From Porphyromonas loveana (GTDB lineage Bacteria > Bacteroidota > Bacteroidia > Bacteroidales > Porphyromonadaceae), in contig NZ_QEKY01000010.1 of the NCBI RefSeq assembly GCF_003096695.1, positions 17,019-81,018 on the forward strand: DNA of 64,000 nucleotides, read 5' to 3'. A program made the translations under genes and the position numbers. Below are positions 26,759-34,769 of the stretch, piece by piece. Under the pieces are notes generated by a model that saw nothing but the letters and a program-made list of their open reading frames with translations, was not told the origin of the DNA and searched no databases. How positions within the stretch are numbered: position 1 is the first letter of the stretch; each line of letters begins with the position of its first letter.

Positions 26759-26986
26759 TTACAACTTCACTTTGTAAACGGTGATACATCCATCGGGACA
26801 TACCATAGCACAACTTGTGCATCCGATGCAGTTCTCAGGCTCTTTCATATAAGAGTAATGATAGCCTTTGTCATTGACTTCATTTGGGTGTAGCTCCAGT
26901 GTCTTTGTCGGACATGCCACTACACATAGATTGCAACCTTTGCAACGCTGGGTATTAACGACCACAGCTCCTCTGATTTTTGCCAT
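26759..26986 (-). CDS. 4Fe-4S ferredoxin subunit of 2-oxoacid oxidoreductase
   Basis: 75 residues with two 4Fe-4S motifs: CKGCNLCVVACP and CIGCTSCAMVCP. It is the delta/ferredoxin-type subunit that passes electrons from the TPP site to free ferredoxin. First gene of the operon, 59 bases downstream of a -7 box. Confidence 0.93.
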   Translation of the reverse strand: MAKIRGAVVVNTQRCKGCNLCVVACPTKTLELHPNEVNDKGYHYSYMKEPENCIGCTSCAMVCPDGCITVYKVKL

Positions 26987-27044
26987 TATAGTTATCTTTT
27001 AAATAAGGACTTGGGATACCTAAAAGTGAGTAATCTTAGCGCCC

Positions 27045-27052
27045 CAAAGATA
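27045..27052 (-). promoter_or_regulatory. -7 box for the 2-oxoacid oxidoreductase operon
   Basis: TATCTTTG on the minus strand, 59 bases upstream of the ferredoxin-subunit ATG. Confidence 0.6.
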
Positions 27053-27214
27053 GGCATTCTTTCCCTTTTATACCTATAAAATCCTGTTTTTGAGACTCAA
27101 TATATTCTTTTCGGGATGAAAAATGCTTTATAGCATGTTTTGATGTCGGCGACGGGTATGAGGTTTCTGAATGAGGTCACTCGTCCCATGACGTGTCATA
27201 TAGTTCTTACTGAA

Positions 27215-29284
27215 TCAGGGCAGCACAGTGCGGTCGCCGAGGCGACGTGCCAACTCACTTTTCAGTTCGTTCATGTCACGCAATTCGTTCATGATCTCCA
27301 ATTGCAATTCGATCTCTCCGGATCGCTCTGCTTGTACAAGTTCCTGCTTTAGCTTATGTAGCTGCGTTTGTACAAAGGCATTCTTCACCGTGAGGAGTTC
27401 ACGTTCGACACGCATTTGTAGCTCCTCGTCTGAGTATTTGTCTTTGCCTCTTTTGTCCGTGTTTTGCCCTTCTTTGGGGTCATTGCTCTCGCTTCTGCGG
27501 TATATGTTGCTGAGTGTGTAATGATCCGTAAGCAACTCGTGAGCGATATGGCTTACGTGCATATCGGGATGGTTGCTGAAATACTTCGTTGCCGTGAAAT
27601 CACCGGAAGCCGATTGTTCTGCAGCTTCATTAAGCATCTGCTTGAATATATCCGAGCCGATATCCACACCATCCGCACTCAGATCAGCCTTTACATAGTA
27701 AGCCAGTGCAACGGTAGAATGTGGCGTTTCTGTTTCGCTTCCTGCAGGATGATGCGTGGCGAGTTTTCTTTCTCCATACGTGACGATGAGGCGGAGTAGT
27801 TCTTCTTCATATATGGTTGGGTAGCTCAGTTGTCGAGGTTGAGACGTCGGAGTCTCTACTTCAACCATCCTGTCTCCCGTTTCCCCTGTGGCAGACTGCG
27901 GCAGATTAACAGGTGTCGTGTCAGGGGTAGGAGTAGTCACCGATGGCGGTGCAGTCGGAACTGACGAATAGCTCGTCCCTCTGAGCCGCATCTTCTGCAC
28001 TTCGCGAGCCAGCAACTGCTCATCCATGCTCAGCGTTTGGCATGTCTCTTGGACGTAAACGCGACGTGTGATGTCGTCGGGAATGAGTGCGATGCTGCCG
28101 ATAATGTCCGTGATGAGCTGTGCTCTTCGGATGGGGTCGCGCATCATGTCTTCGAGGAAGAGTTGGGTTTTGAAACGGATAAAATCCGTTTCATGCTTCT
28201 CAATATACTCCTCGAACTCCGCTGCCGTATGATTACGGGCAAAGCTGTCGGGATCCTCTCCGTCGGGCAGGAGAACCACTTTGACGTGCAAGCCTTGCTC
28301 CAGTAGCAGATTGATACCGCGCAAAGCGGCTTTTATCCCCGCAGCATCACCGTCATAGAGGACCGTGATATTGGAGGTAAAGCGATGGATCTGATTGATT
28401 TGCTGGAGGGTGAGCGCAGTCCCCGATGATGAAACCACGTTCTCGATGCCGGACTGATGCATCGAGATCACATCCGTATAGCCCTCGACCAGAAAACATT
28501 TGTCCTTGCGGGCAATCTCCTTTTTGGCCAGGAAGAGGCCGTACAGCTCGCGACTTTTCGAGTAGATGATGCTTTCGGGAGAATTCACGTACTTGGCCAC
28601 CTTGTCCTTCTTGGCCATGATTCTCCCGCCGAAACCTACCACCTTGCCGCTGACTGTCTGTATTGGAAAGATAACTCTGCCGCGGAAGCGATCGTGTAGT
28701 CCCTTGCTGTCTTCGTATTGGAGGGACAGCCCTGTGCCAACGAGGTACTCAGTCTTGAATCCCTTGCGCAGAGCTTCATCGCTGAGAGCCGACCGTTCTT
28801 CGGGAGCGTATCCCAATTGGAACTTCTGCATCGTCTCAGGGCGAATGCCTCGGTGGCGGAAGTAGCTCAACGCGACAGTCTGTCCCTCAATAGTATTGTG
28901 AAGACTGTTCTTGAAAAACTCGTTGGCAAATTCGTTGAGAATGAACATACTCTCACGATCGCTCTTCAGCTTTTTCTCTTCGTCGGACAGCTCCCGTTCT
29001 TGTATTTCGATCCCGTACTTCCGAGCCAGATGCCGTAGTGCATCGCCATAGCTCAGCTGCTCGATCTTCATAATGAAGTGCACGGGCGAACCACCCTCAC
29101 CACAAGAGAAGCATTTGCAGAGGTTTTTGGACGGAGATACAGAGAAAGACGGATTGCGGTCGCTGTGGAAAGGGCATAGACCGAGGTAGTTCACGCCGCG
29201 CTTGCGGAGCGAAACATAGTCGCTTACGACCTCTTCTATTTTGGCAGCGTCGAGTATTCGCTCCCGAGTCAGATCGTCGATCAT
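27215..29284 (-). CDS. dnaG: DNA primase
   Basis: Synthesises RNA primers at the replication fork. 689 residues from the ATG at 29284 (IDDLTRERILDAAKIEEVVSDYV); an in-frame extension further upstream overlaps kdsB and is rejected. Domains: the zinc-binding CPFH...CFSCGEGG (about 40-65), the TOPRIM catalytic domain with FLVEGYTDVISMHQSG and VLYDGDAAGIKAA, and a C-terminal DnaB-interacting region. Between these (about residues 435-490) there is a Pro/Thr-rich linker (VPTAPPSVTTPTPDTTP). Probably co-transcribed after the flavodoxin-fold oxidoreductase and kdsB. Confidence 0.94.
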   Translation of the reverse strand: MIDDLTRERILDAAKIEEVVSDYVSLRKRGVNYLGLCPFHSDRNPSFSVSPSKNLCKCFSCGEGGSPVHFIMKIEQLSYGDALRHLARKYGIEIQERELSDEEKKLKSDRESMFILNEFANEFFKNSLHNTIEGQTVALSYFRHRGIRPETMQKFQLGYAPEERSALSDEALRKGFKTEYLVGTGLSLQYEDSKGLHDRFRGRVIFPIQTVSGKVVGFGGRIMAKKDKVAKYVNSPESIIYSKSRELYGLFLAKKEIARKDKCFLVEGYTDVISMHQSGIENVVSSSGTALTLQQINQIHRFTSNITVLYDGDAAGIKAALRGINLLLEQGLHVKVVLLPDGEDPDSFARNHTAAEFEEYIEKHETDFIRFKTQLFLEDMMRDPIRRAQLITDIIGSIALIPDDITRRVYVQETCQTLSMDEQLLAREVQKMRLRGTSYSSVPTAPPSVTTPTPDTTPVNLPQSATGETGDRMVEVETPTSQPRQLSYPTIYEEELLRLIVTYGERKLATHHPAGSETETPHSTVALAYYVKADLSADGVDIGSDIFKQMLNEAAEQSASGDFTATKYFSNHPDMHVSHIAHELLTDHYTLSNIYRRSESNDPKEGQNTDKRGKDKYSDEELQMRVERELLTVKNAFVQTQLHKLKQELVQAERSGEIELQLEIMNELRDMNELKSELARRLGDRTVLP

Positions 29285-29327
29285 CCCTTTCTTTTCCGAG
29301 TGTCCTATATTATATATGGTGTACGGT

Positions 29328-30092
29328 TCATGCCATCCTCGTCGAGCGTAGGAAGGCGATGGCCTTGTCCATATCCTCCGGCGTGTCGATGCCGATGGTG
29401 CTCTGCTTCGTGTGCAGAACGCGGATGCGATAGCCGTGCTCCAGCCAACGGAGTTGCTCAAGGCTTTCGGCTCGCTCTGCAGCACTTTGCGGCAGATCCG
29501 TTATCTCTCTGAGCACCGACGGACGGAAAGCATATATGCCGATATGCTTATAATAGGTGTGCAGCCTGCACCAAGTGTCCGGCTCTTCTCCTCTGAAATA
29601 TGGGATAACCGAACGGCTGAAGTAGAGCGCATAGCCCTGATGGTCCGTAACGATTTTCGGGCTGTTGGGGTTGTTCAGTTTCTGGTAGTCGGTATCCGGT
29701 GCGAAAACTTCGGCCAGCGTGGCTATATCCGTCTCAGGTTTGTCGAATGCCGAGATAAGCAAGCCGATCTGCTCTGCTTGGATGAATGGTTCGTCGCCTT
29801 GGAGATTCAAGATGATTGTCTCACCTCTGCCGATTTTGTCGAATGCCTCACGACAGCGCTCGGTTCCGCTGCTGCAGAGAGGGGAGGTCATCACCACTTC
29901 GCCGCCGAAGGCCTCCACTGCTTTGCGGATACGGTCGTCGTCGGTAGCAACTACTGCTCTTCCCACTACACCCGCCACGCGCTCATACACGCGCTGTATC
30001 ATAGGCTTGCCGAGCATGTCGGCCAACGGTTTGCCAGGGAAGCGAGTCGATGCGTATCGTGCCGGAATGATGGCTATGGTTTGGTCGTTCAT
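29328..30092 (-). CDS. kdsB: 3-deoxy-manno-octulosonate cytidylyltransferase
   Basis: Activates KDO as CMP-KDO for lipopolysaccharide inner-core synthesis. 254 residues. Motifs: [27 protein letters not shown] at the N-terminus (nucleotide binding), [27 protein letters not shown], and a C-terminal [17 protein letters not shown]. It overlaps the upstream oxidoreductase gene by four bases and precedes dnaG by 43 bases. Confidence 0.95.
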   Translation of the reverse strand: MNDQTIAIIPARYASTRFPGKPLADMLGKPMIQRVYERVAGVVGRAVVATDDDRIRKAVEAFGGEVVMTSPLCSSGTERCREAFDKIGRGETIILNLQGDEPFIQAEQIGLLISAFDKPETDIATLAEVFAPDTDYQKLNNPNSPKIVTDHQGYALYFSRSVIPYFRGEEPDTWCRLHTYYKHIGIYAFRPSVLREITDLPQSAAERAESLEQLRWLEHGYRIRVLHTKQSTIGIDTPEDMDKAIAFLRSTRMA

Positions 30093-30610
30093 CCTTCTTT
30101 TACAAAGCGGAGGTATGCTTCACAATTGGCAGGCAGCAGCTCTACCAACTTGGGGCTGTACGAATCGTAGCAGGCGTGGTAACCCGTGAAGTGTGAGCGC
30201 AGGAATGCCGCCACACCGTCGAATACATTGAGGTAGTTGCGCAGGGAGTGGCACTGTTGTCCTCCTTCGACGAAGGCCGTCTCAGGCGAACCACAGGACA
30301 CGGCGGCACATAGTTCTTTGCCTTCCATCTTGTCGCCGCCGGCTCCGTATGCCCATCCCTCGGTGAAGACCTCGTCCATCCACTTCTTCAGCAGATAGGG
30401 GGCAGCATACCAGTAGAGTGGGAATTGGAAGATGATGCGGTCGTGCGCTTCCAGCAGAGCCTGCTCATGTGCCACGTCGATGCGTCCGTCGGGATATTGT
30501 CCATAGAGATTGTGGATGGTGGCGGCACCTTCGACGGCTTTCGTCCAAGCCTTGTTGATGACGGAGTGGTCCAGATCGGGGTGGACTACTATTACCAGAG
30601 TCTTTTTCAT
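30089..30610 (-). CDS. NAD(P)H-dependent oxidoreductase, flavodoxin fold
   Basis: 173 residues, family of NQO1/KefF/MdaB-like quinone reductases. Visible: [20 protein letters not shown] (flavin phosphate loop variant), [34 protein letters not shown], the highly conserved core that binds FMN/FAD and quinone. It would reduce quinones or detoxify electrophiles. The stop overlaps the kdsB start by four bases. Confidence 0.87.
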   Translation of the reverse strand: MKKTLVIVVHPDLDHSVINKAWTKAVEGAATIHNLYGQYPDGRIDVAHEQALLEAHDRIIFQFPLYWYAAPYLLKKWMDEVFTEGWAYGAGGDKMEGKELCAAVSCGSPETAFVEGGQQCHSLRNYLNVFDGVAAFLRSHFTGYHACYDSYSPKLVELLPANCEAYLRFVKEG

Positions 30611-30878
30611 TACAGAATGCGTATTTGCTTGTAGCGGAACCTGCTAATAAGAGGATCCGCAGATATGTATTTGGAACGGTTTCATGCAGTTTGCAACAAG
30701 GTTGGCGAAGTGATTGATCGCTGCACGAGTCGAACCACATTTTTGGAACTTCAAAGAAACGATTTATACGCCAAAAAAGCAAGGTTTATCCCTGTCCGAT
30801 GCAGCTTGTTTGTGCGGTAGGTGTCGGGCATTGAGGCGGTTTTTTGTAGTTTTGCGCGCCGATATATAGGAAAAAGGA
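30611..30878. other. divergent intergenic region
   Basis: About 270 bases between the oxidoreductase and the DUF3109 gene. Beyond the -7 box at 30847 there are loosely repeated GGAAC/GTTTC and ACGCC elements, but no regular spacing. No gene. Confidence 0.4.
30847..30854 (+). promoter_or_regulatory. -7 box for the DUF3109 gene
   Basis: TAGTTTTG, 25 bases before the ATG at 30879. Confidence 0.5.
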
Positions 30879-31463
30879 ATGTTTCAGGTCAAAGATACAA
30901 TCGTGAGCCCCGATCTTTTCGATCGGATGTTCGTCTGTGATTATGCCGCTTGTCAGGGTATATGCTGCGTAGAGGGCGAGAGCGGTGCCCCGTTGGAGAA
31001 AGGCGAGTCGGATCGGTTGCGCAAGCATCTGGACGCAGTGCGCCCCATGCTTTCTCCCGAAGCTCTGGCCGTGATAGAGCGGCAGGGCGTGAGCTATGTG
31101 GACGAGGATGGCGATGAGGTGACGAGTATCGTCGATGGACGGGACTGTGTCTTCACCACTTATGACGAGGAGGGCAATTGCCTCTGCGCTTTCGAGCGCG
31201 CCTATCGTGCCGGAGAGATCGATTTCCTCAAACCGATCAGCTGCCATCTCTATCCTGTCAGACTCACCCGCTATAGCGGCTTTACTGCTGTCAACTACCA
31301 TCGGTGGGAAGTGTGTCGGTGTGCCGAGGCTCTTGGTAAGCAGACGCGTACTCCGCTCTATCGCTTCCTGCGCGAGCCGCTGATACGTGCTTTCGGAGAA
31401 GAATGGTATCAAGAAGTGAAAGAGATAGCTGCTCTTCTGGAGAAAGAGTCGCCCCGAGAATAA
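30879..31463 (+). CDS. DUF3109 (cysteine-cluster) family protein
   Basis: 194-residue soluble protein rich in conserved cysteines: CDYAACQGICC near the N-terminus, DC, CLCAFE, SCHLYPVR and VCRCAEA. The pattern is that of DUF3109, related to the YkgJ cysteine-cluster group thought to bind metal, zinc or an iron-sulfur cluster. Function is unknown. It is monocistronic and converges with tig across a 48-bp perfect palindrome. Confidence 0.82.
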   Translation: MFQVKDTIVSPDLFDRMFVCDYAACQGICCVEGESGAPLEKGESDRLRKHLDAVRPMLSPEALAVIERQGVSYVDEDGDEVTSIVDGRDCVFTTYDEEGNCLCAFERAYRAGEIDFLKPISCHLYPVRLTRYSGFTAVNYHRWEVCRCAEALGKQTRTPLYRFLREPLIRAFGEEWYQEVKEIAALLEKESPRE

Positions 31464-31478
31464 GGCTATTCAAGACCG

Positions 31479-31526
31479 AAACGATCAAGGCCGTATGCAA
31501 CATGTTGCATACGGCCTTGATCGTTT
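31479..31526. terminator. 48-bp perfect palindrome between convergent genes
   Basis: AAACGATCAAGGCCGTATGC... is followed without any spacer by its exact reverse complement: 24 bases each side with no loop or mismatch, centred at CA|TG. It lies between the 3' ends of the DUF3109 gene and tig. AAA/TTT edges and the position suggest a bidirectional terminator; the U-tract is weak. Confidence 0.7.
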
Positions 31527-31558
31527 ATCTCCCACTGAGGGAGGATCGCTGTAGCTTA

Positions 31559-32935
31559 TTACTCTGCCGATGCAGACTGTTCGCTCATCAGCTTGTTAAA
31601 TTCGTCGGGAGTCATCGTCTTGGCTTCGATGTCGAGCTGTTCCTTGAGGGCAGCAGCGAGCTTGTTCTCCGTCACGCGGTCGAAGAAGTTGCGACGAGAG
31701 TCTTCCTTCTCCATTAGCGTATTGGCATAGCGCTCCAGTGCATCCTGAGGCACGGCAGTCATACCGTACTGAGCAAACTGGTTCTTGGCTACGACGATGG
31801 CGAAGTTCTTCACGTCATCGGCCGTCACTTCGATGTTGTTCTTCTTCACGAGGTCTTCTTTGATCACGTGGAAGGTCAGATCCTTGATCATCGGAGCGTA
31901 CTGCTCTTCCAGTTGCTCGTCAGTCCACTCGGTGTGCGTGCTTTTGAGCCAACGCTTCAGCAGTGCGTCGGGGAACTGGAGGGCTCCCACTCGAGCTTCG
32001 AGCTCCTTGCGCAGATCCAAGAGGAACTTGTAGTCGCTCTCGGCCGTGAACTGCTCGCGAATGCCCTCGGTCACTTTGCCGCGGAGGTCTTCCTCGTTCT
32101 TGATGTCCGTGTCGGGACCGAAAGCAGTGGTGAAGAACTCTTCGTTCAGCTCAGCTTTCTCATGACGTGAGATGCTGGTGATTTCGAAAGAGAAGTCGCC
32201 CGTATAGCTGCCGATGGCAGACTTGTCCACCTTGAGCAGGGAGGAGAGTTCGTACTCATTATTATTGTATGCCTTCGAGGGGTTGAAGACGATGACGCTA
32301 TTCTTGGCGGCACCTACGAATTTCTTCTTCTCATCCTCGTCCTTCATATAAGCGGGGAGTATCATGGCATCCTCTACGCAGACGCCGCCTTCCTTGGCTT
32401 CGCCCTTCTCCAGCTCGCAGAGGCGTCCCTTCACTACGTCGTTGCTTTCCACTGCATCGGCTTCTACCGAGTGGCCGTAGCTTGAGCGCATGGACTCGAT
32501 CTGCTGATCGATCATTTCCTTCGTGGGCTCTATCGTATAATAAGGTATGCGGATGCTCTTGTCGGCTACTACGTCCACTGCAGGTGTGAGTGCCAGATCG
32601 AATACAAATTCGAAGTCGTCCGTCGTGTCGAAGTCATAGTCCTTCTGCAATTCCTCATTAGGCATTGGCTCGCCCAGTACGTTGAGCTTGTTGTCTGCTA
32701 TATAGCGATACAGCTCACGTCCTACGGCGCGGTTGATTTCCTCTGCTTTGACACCCTTGCCATACATCTTCCGGATCATGCCCATCGGCACCATTCCCTT
32801 ACGGAAGCCCGGCACGTTGGCGTTCTGACGATAGTTGCGGAGTGCTTTTTCCACTTCGTTTGCGTAGTCAGCTTTCTCTATTGCCACAGTGGCAATGGCA
32901 CTGACGGGATCCGTATTCTTGATTGATACGTTCAT
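31559..32935 (-). CDS. tig: trigger factor
   Basis: Ribosome-associated chaperone and peptidyl-prolyl isomerase, 458 residues. The N-terminal ribosome-binding domain includes NVPGFRKGMVPMGMIRKMYG, a variant of the family signature GFRxGxxP. The central FKBP-like domain (about 150-240) is divergent, with FVGAAKNSVIVFNPSKAY, so isomerase activity may be weak, as in many Bacteroidetes. The C-terminal arms are helical (about 265-435). Divergent from holB across the 33.2-kb repeat array. Confidence 0.92.
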   Translation of the reverse strand: MNVSIKNTDPVSAIATVAIEKADYANEVEKALRNYRQNANVPGFRKGMVPMGMIRKMYGKGVKAEEINRAVGRELYRYIADNKLNVLGEPMPNEELQKDYDFDTTDDFEFVFDLALTPAVDVVADKSIRIPYYTIEPTKEMIDQQIESMRSSYGHSVEADAVESNDVVKGRLCELEKGEAKEGGVCVEDAMILPAYMKDEDEKKKFVGAAKNSVIVFNPSKAYNNNEYELSSLLKVDKSAIGSYTGDFSFEITSISRHEKAELNEEFFTTAFGPDTDIKNEEDLRGKVTEGIREQFTAESDYKFLLDLRKELEARVGALQFPDALLKRWLKSTHTEWTDEQLEEQYAPMIKDLTFHVIKEDLVKKNNIEVTADDVKNFAIVVAKNQFAQYGMTAVPQDALERYANTLMEKEDSRRNFFDRVTENKLAAALKEQLDIEAKTMTPDEFNKLMSEQSASAE

Positions 32936-33187
32936 TGTCTTCTTTGATTATCGATTGGAGTTATTTTGTCTTTTCGGCTTGAAAATATACCGCAAAATGT
33001 GCGCCAAAAGTAGTCCAATTCTTCGAAAACAGCAAACCTTTTGCGCGGCCGAATCGCTCTCGGAAGATTTCTGTTCCATACCGTCGGGAAAGCGGAGGGT
33101 GGGACTGCTTCGATTCGGATGCCGCATGCGAGGGGGCTTGGCTAAGTGTCGGAGGGAGGGCGATTTCTGATGCATTTCTCCCAATAC

Positions 33188-33350
33188 GTGCCGAAAAACG
33201 GCCGAAATACGCCCCATAATCACGCGAAAACTTGCGCCGTTTTCTTTTTGATTTGGCGCCATTTTCTGAGAGAATATGCGCCATTTTGAGAAAAAAATGG
33301 CGCGACTTTGCGATGCGATTCGGCGCCATAATCGTTTGCTTTCATGCGCC
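33188..33350. repeat. 22-bp periodic GCGCC array 1
   Basis: Cores of the form (g/a)NGCC or GGCGCC start at 33188, 33209, 33234, 33256, 33278, 33300, 33323 and 33346, giving steps of 21, 25, 22, 22, 22, 23, 23. The three best units read NNKGCGCCATTTTNNGAGARAA. GGCGCC is self-complementary and neighbouring cores can pair. Between the cores the sequence is A/T-tract rich. It is divergent-intergenic, as are arrays 2 and 3. Confidence 0.8.
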
Positions 33351-33400
33351 AAAAAATGAGAGAGTGTCCCAAGAGGGGGCTACAGATGCTCCTTTCTCCC

Positions 33401-33408
33401 TACATTTG
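33401..33408 (+). promoter_or_regulatory. -7 box for holB
   Basis: TACATTTG, 38 bases before the holB ATG and about 50 bases right of the last core of array 1. Confidence 0.55.
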
Positions 33409-33446
33409 TATGGTAAGTAGAACGCTCATCAATAGATATTCTAACC

Positions 33447-34586
33447 ATGTACTTCCGTGATGTCGCCGGCTTGGACGAGCTGAAGACCTTCCTCAGACGC
33501 ACCGCACAGACCGGTGAGGTAGCCCATGCGCAACTATTCTCCGGAGCGGAGGGAGGCGGGGCTTTCCCGCTGGCACTTGCCTATGCACGCTATCTCAACT
33601 GTCAGTCCCCATCCCAAGAGGATGCTTGCGGCCGTTGCCCTTCCTGTCTCAAGTACGATGCGCTGGCACATCCCGACCTCTTTTTTATCTTTCCCGTAGT
33701 CAAGGCGTCGGCTTCTCCCACACCGAGCGACGACTTCGTGGGGCAGTGGCGGGAGATGCTGGCCGAGGAGCCTTACTTCGTGCCGGCCGATTGGCTCGAA
33801 TACTTGCAGGCGGGCAACAGCCAACCTGTCATCTATACCAAGGAAGCCGATGCCATCGAGCAGAAGTTGAGCTTCAGGAATTACGAAGCAGCCTACCGTG
33901 TCGTCCTCATCTGGCAGCCCGAACTGATGCACGAGAGTGCAGCCAATAAGCTGCTCAAGCTCATAGAGGAACCGCCCCGTCGCACGCTTTTCTTCCTCGT
34001 GAGCAGTATGCCGGACAAGGTGTTGGGTACGATACAGAGTCGCGTGCAGCAGATCCGCGTGCCGCCGCTCCGCGAGGCGGAGGTGGCGGCAGCCTTAAGC
34101 CGCAACGGCATCACGACGGATGTCGAGCGGATAGCACACTTGGCCGAGGGCAACTATCGCAGAGCCGTGGATATGTGTCGCGGAGAGTGGGCCGACAGGG
34201 AGTACCTCGTCCTCCTCGGACGCATGATGGACGCCATCCTCAAGGGCGATCCCGCTGTGATGCGTCCCGTGTCGGACGAACTGGCACAGCTCGGGCGCGT
34301 CTCTCAGATCGGATTCCTGACGTACTGCCTGCGCATTTTCCGCGAGCTATATATAAGTAGAGTGGGGATAGCCGAGCTGAACTATCTCTCCCCCGAGGAG
34401 GAAGGGCTCGTGCGTATGCTCGGTGGCGGTATCACGGGACAGAACGTGCGTCCGCTGATGGAGGAGGTGGAGCTGGCCATCCGCCACATCCGTCAGAACG
34501 GGAATGGCCGTATGATTTTCTTCGACTTGCTCCTCCGCCTCACTGCGGGTATGGCACCGGCTCTGCGTGCCAAGGGGCTGAAGTGA
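33447..34586 (+). CDS. holB: DNA polymerase III, delta-prime subunit
   Basis: Clamp-loader subunit, 379 residues. N-terminal AAA+ domain with a degenerate P-loop (HAQLFSGAEGGGAFPLALAYA, where GKT is lost, as in delta-prime), the zinc module CQSPSQEDACGRCPSC, then NKLLKLIEEPPRRTLFFLVSS with the sensor 1 region, and SRVQQIRVPPLREAEVAAAL. The C-terminal domain (about 230-379) is helical. A terminator hairpin follows. Confidence 0.9.
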   Translation: MYFRDVAGLDELKTFLRRTAQTGEVAHAQLFSGAEGGGAFPLALAYARYLNCQSPSQEDACGRCPSCLKYDALAHPDLFFIFPVVKASASPTPSDDFVGQWREMLAEEPYFVPADWLEYLQAGNSQPVIYTKEADAIEQKLSFRNYEAAYRVVLIWQPELMHESAANKLLKLIEEPPRRTLFFLVSSMPDKVLGTIQSRVQQIRVPPLREAEVAAALSRNGITTDVERIAHLAEGNYRRAVDMCRGEWADREYLVLLGRMMDAILKGDPAVMRPVSDELAQLGRVSQIGFLTYCLRIFRELYISRVGIAELNYLSPEEEGLVRMLGGGITGQNVRPLMEEVELAIRHIRQNGNGRMIFFDLLLRLTAGMAPALRAKGLK

Positions 34587-34587
34587 C

Positions 34588-34616
34588 AAAAAGCGAGGAC
34601 GGAGTCCTGCTTTTTT
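34588..34616 (+). terminator. terminator after holB
   Basis: AAAAAGC-AGGAC pairs with GTCCT-GCTTTTTT (one bulged base), flanked by an outer GTGACAAAA/TTTTGTCAC pair. Confidence 0.75.
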
Positions 34617-34686
34617 GACACTTTTGTCACTCAGCTGTTGATTTATTCGGATATTCTTTCTACATTGCGGGCAAGGATATCTCGCA

Positions 34687-34721
34687 CCGCTTCTCGGGGT
34701 CGGTACAGCCCCGAGAAGCGG
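34687..34721 (+). promoter_or_regulatory. strong hairpin in front of the EF-G paralogue
   Basis: CCGCTTCTCGGGG (34687-34699) pairs perfectly over 13 bp with CCCCGAGAAGCGG (34709-34721), loop of nine bases. It ends 48 bases before the start codon and is followed by a short GATTTTAG. It may be a leader structure, an attenuator or a second terminator of the upstream gene. Confidence 0.45.
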
Positions 34722-34769
34722 CGATTTTAGTCCGAAATGTTTCAAACACTAATAACAACAGTTTTCACC

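Larger units (their letters stand above)
32936..33446. other. divergent intergenic region with 22-bp array
   Basis: About 510 bases between tig and holB. It has an ordinary part with scattered palindromes near tig, a GGGAGGGCGATTTCTGA block near 33151, the 22-bp array (33188-33350) and the holB promoter. Long minus-strand frames cross it, but they are a by-product of composition. Confidence 0.6.

Noticed and set aside
30636..30775. GGAAC/GTTTC-like repeats in the gap before the DUF3109 gene
   Set aside because: Distances between the copies are irregular, unlike the 18.2-kb array.
32948..33352. Minus-strand frames of 122-134 codons across array 1
   Set aside because: They overlap the 22-bp periodic array; the period is not a multiple of three and the peptides have no family-like pattern. 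Similar false frames appear over arrays 2 and 3.
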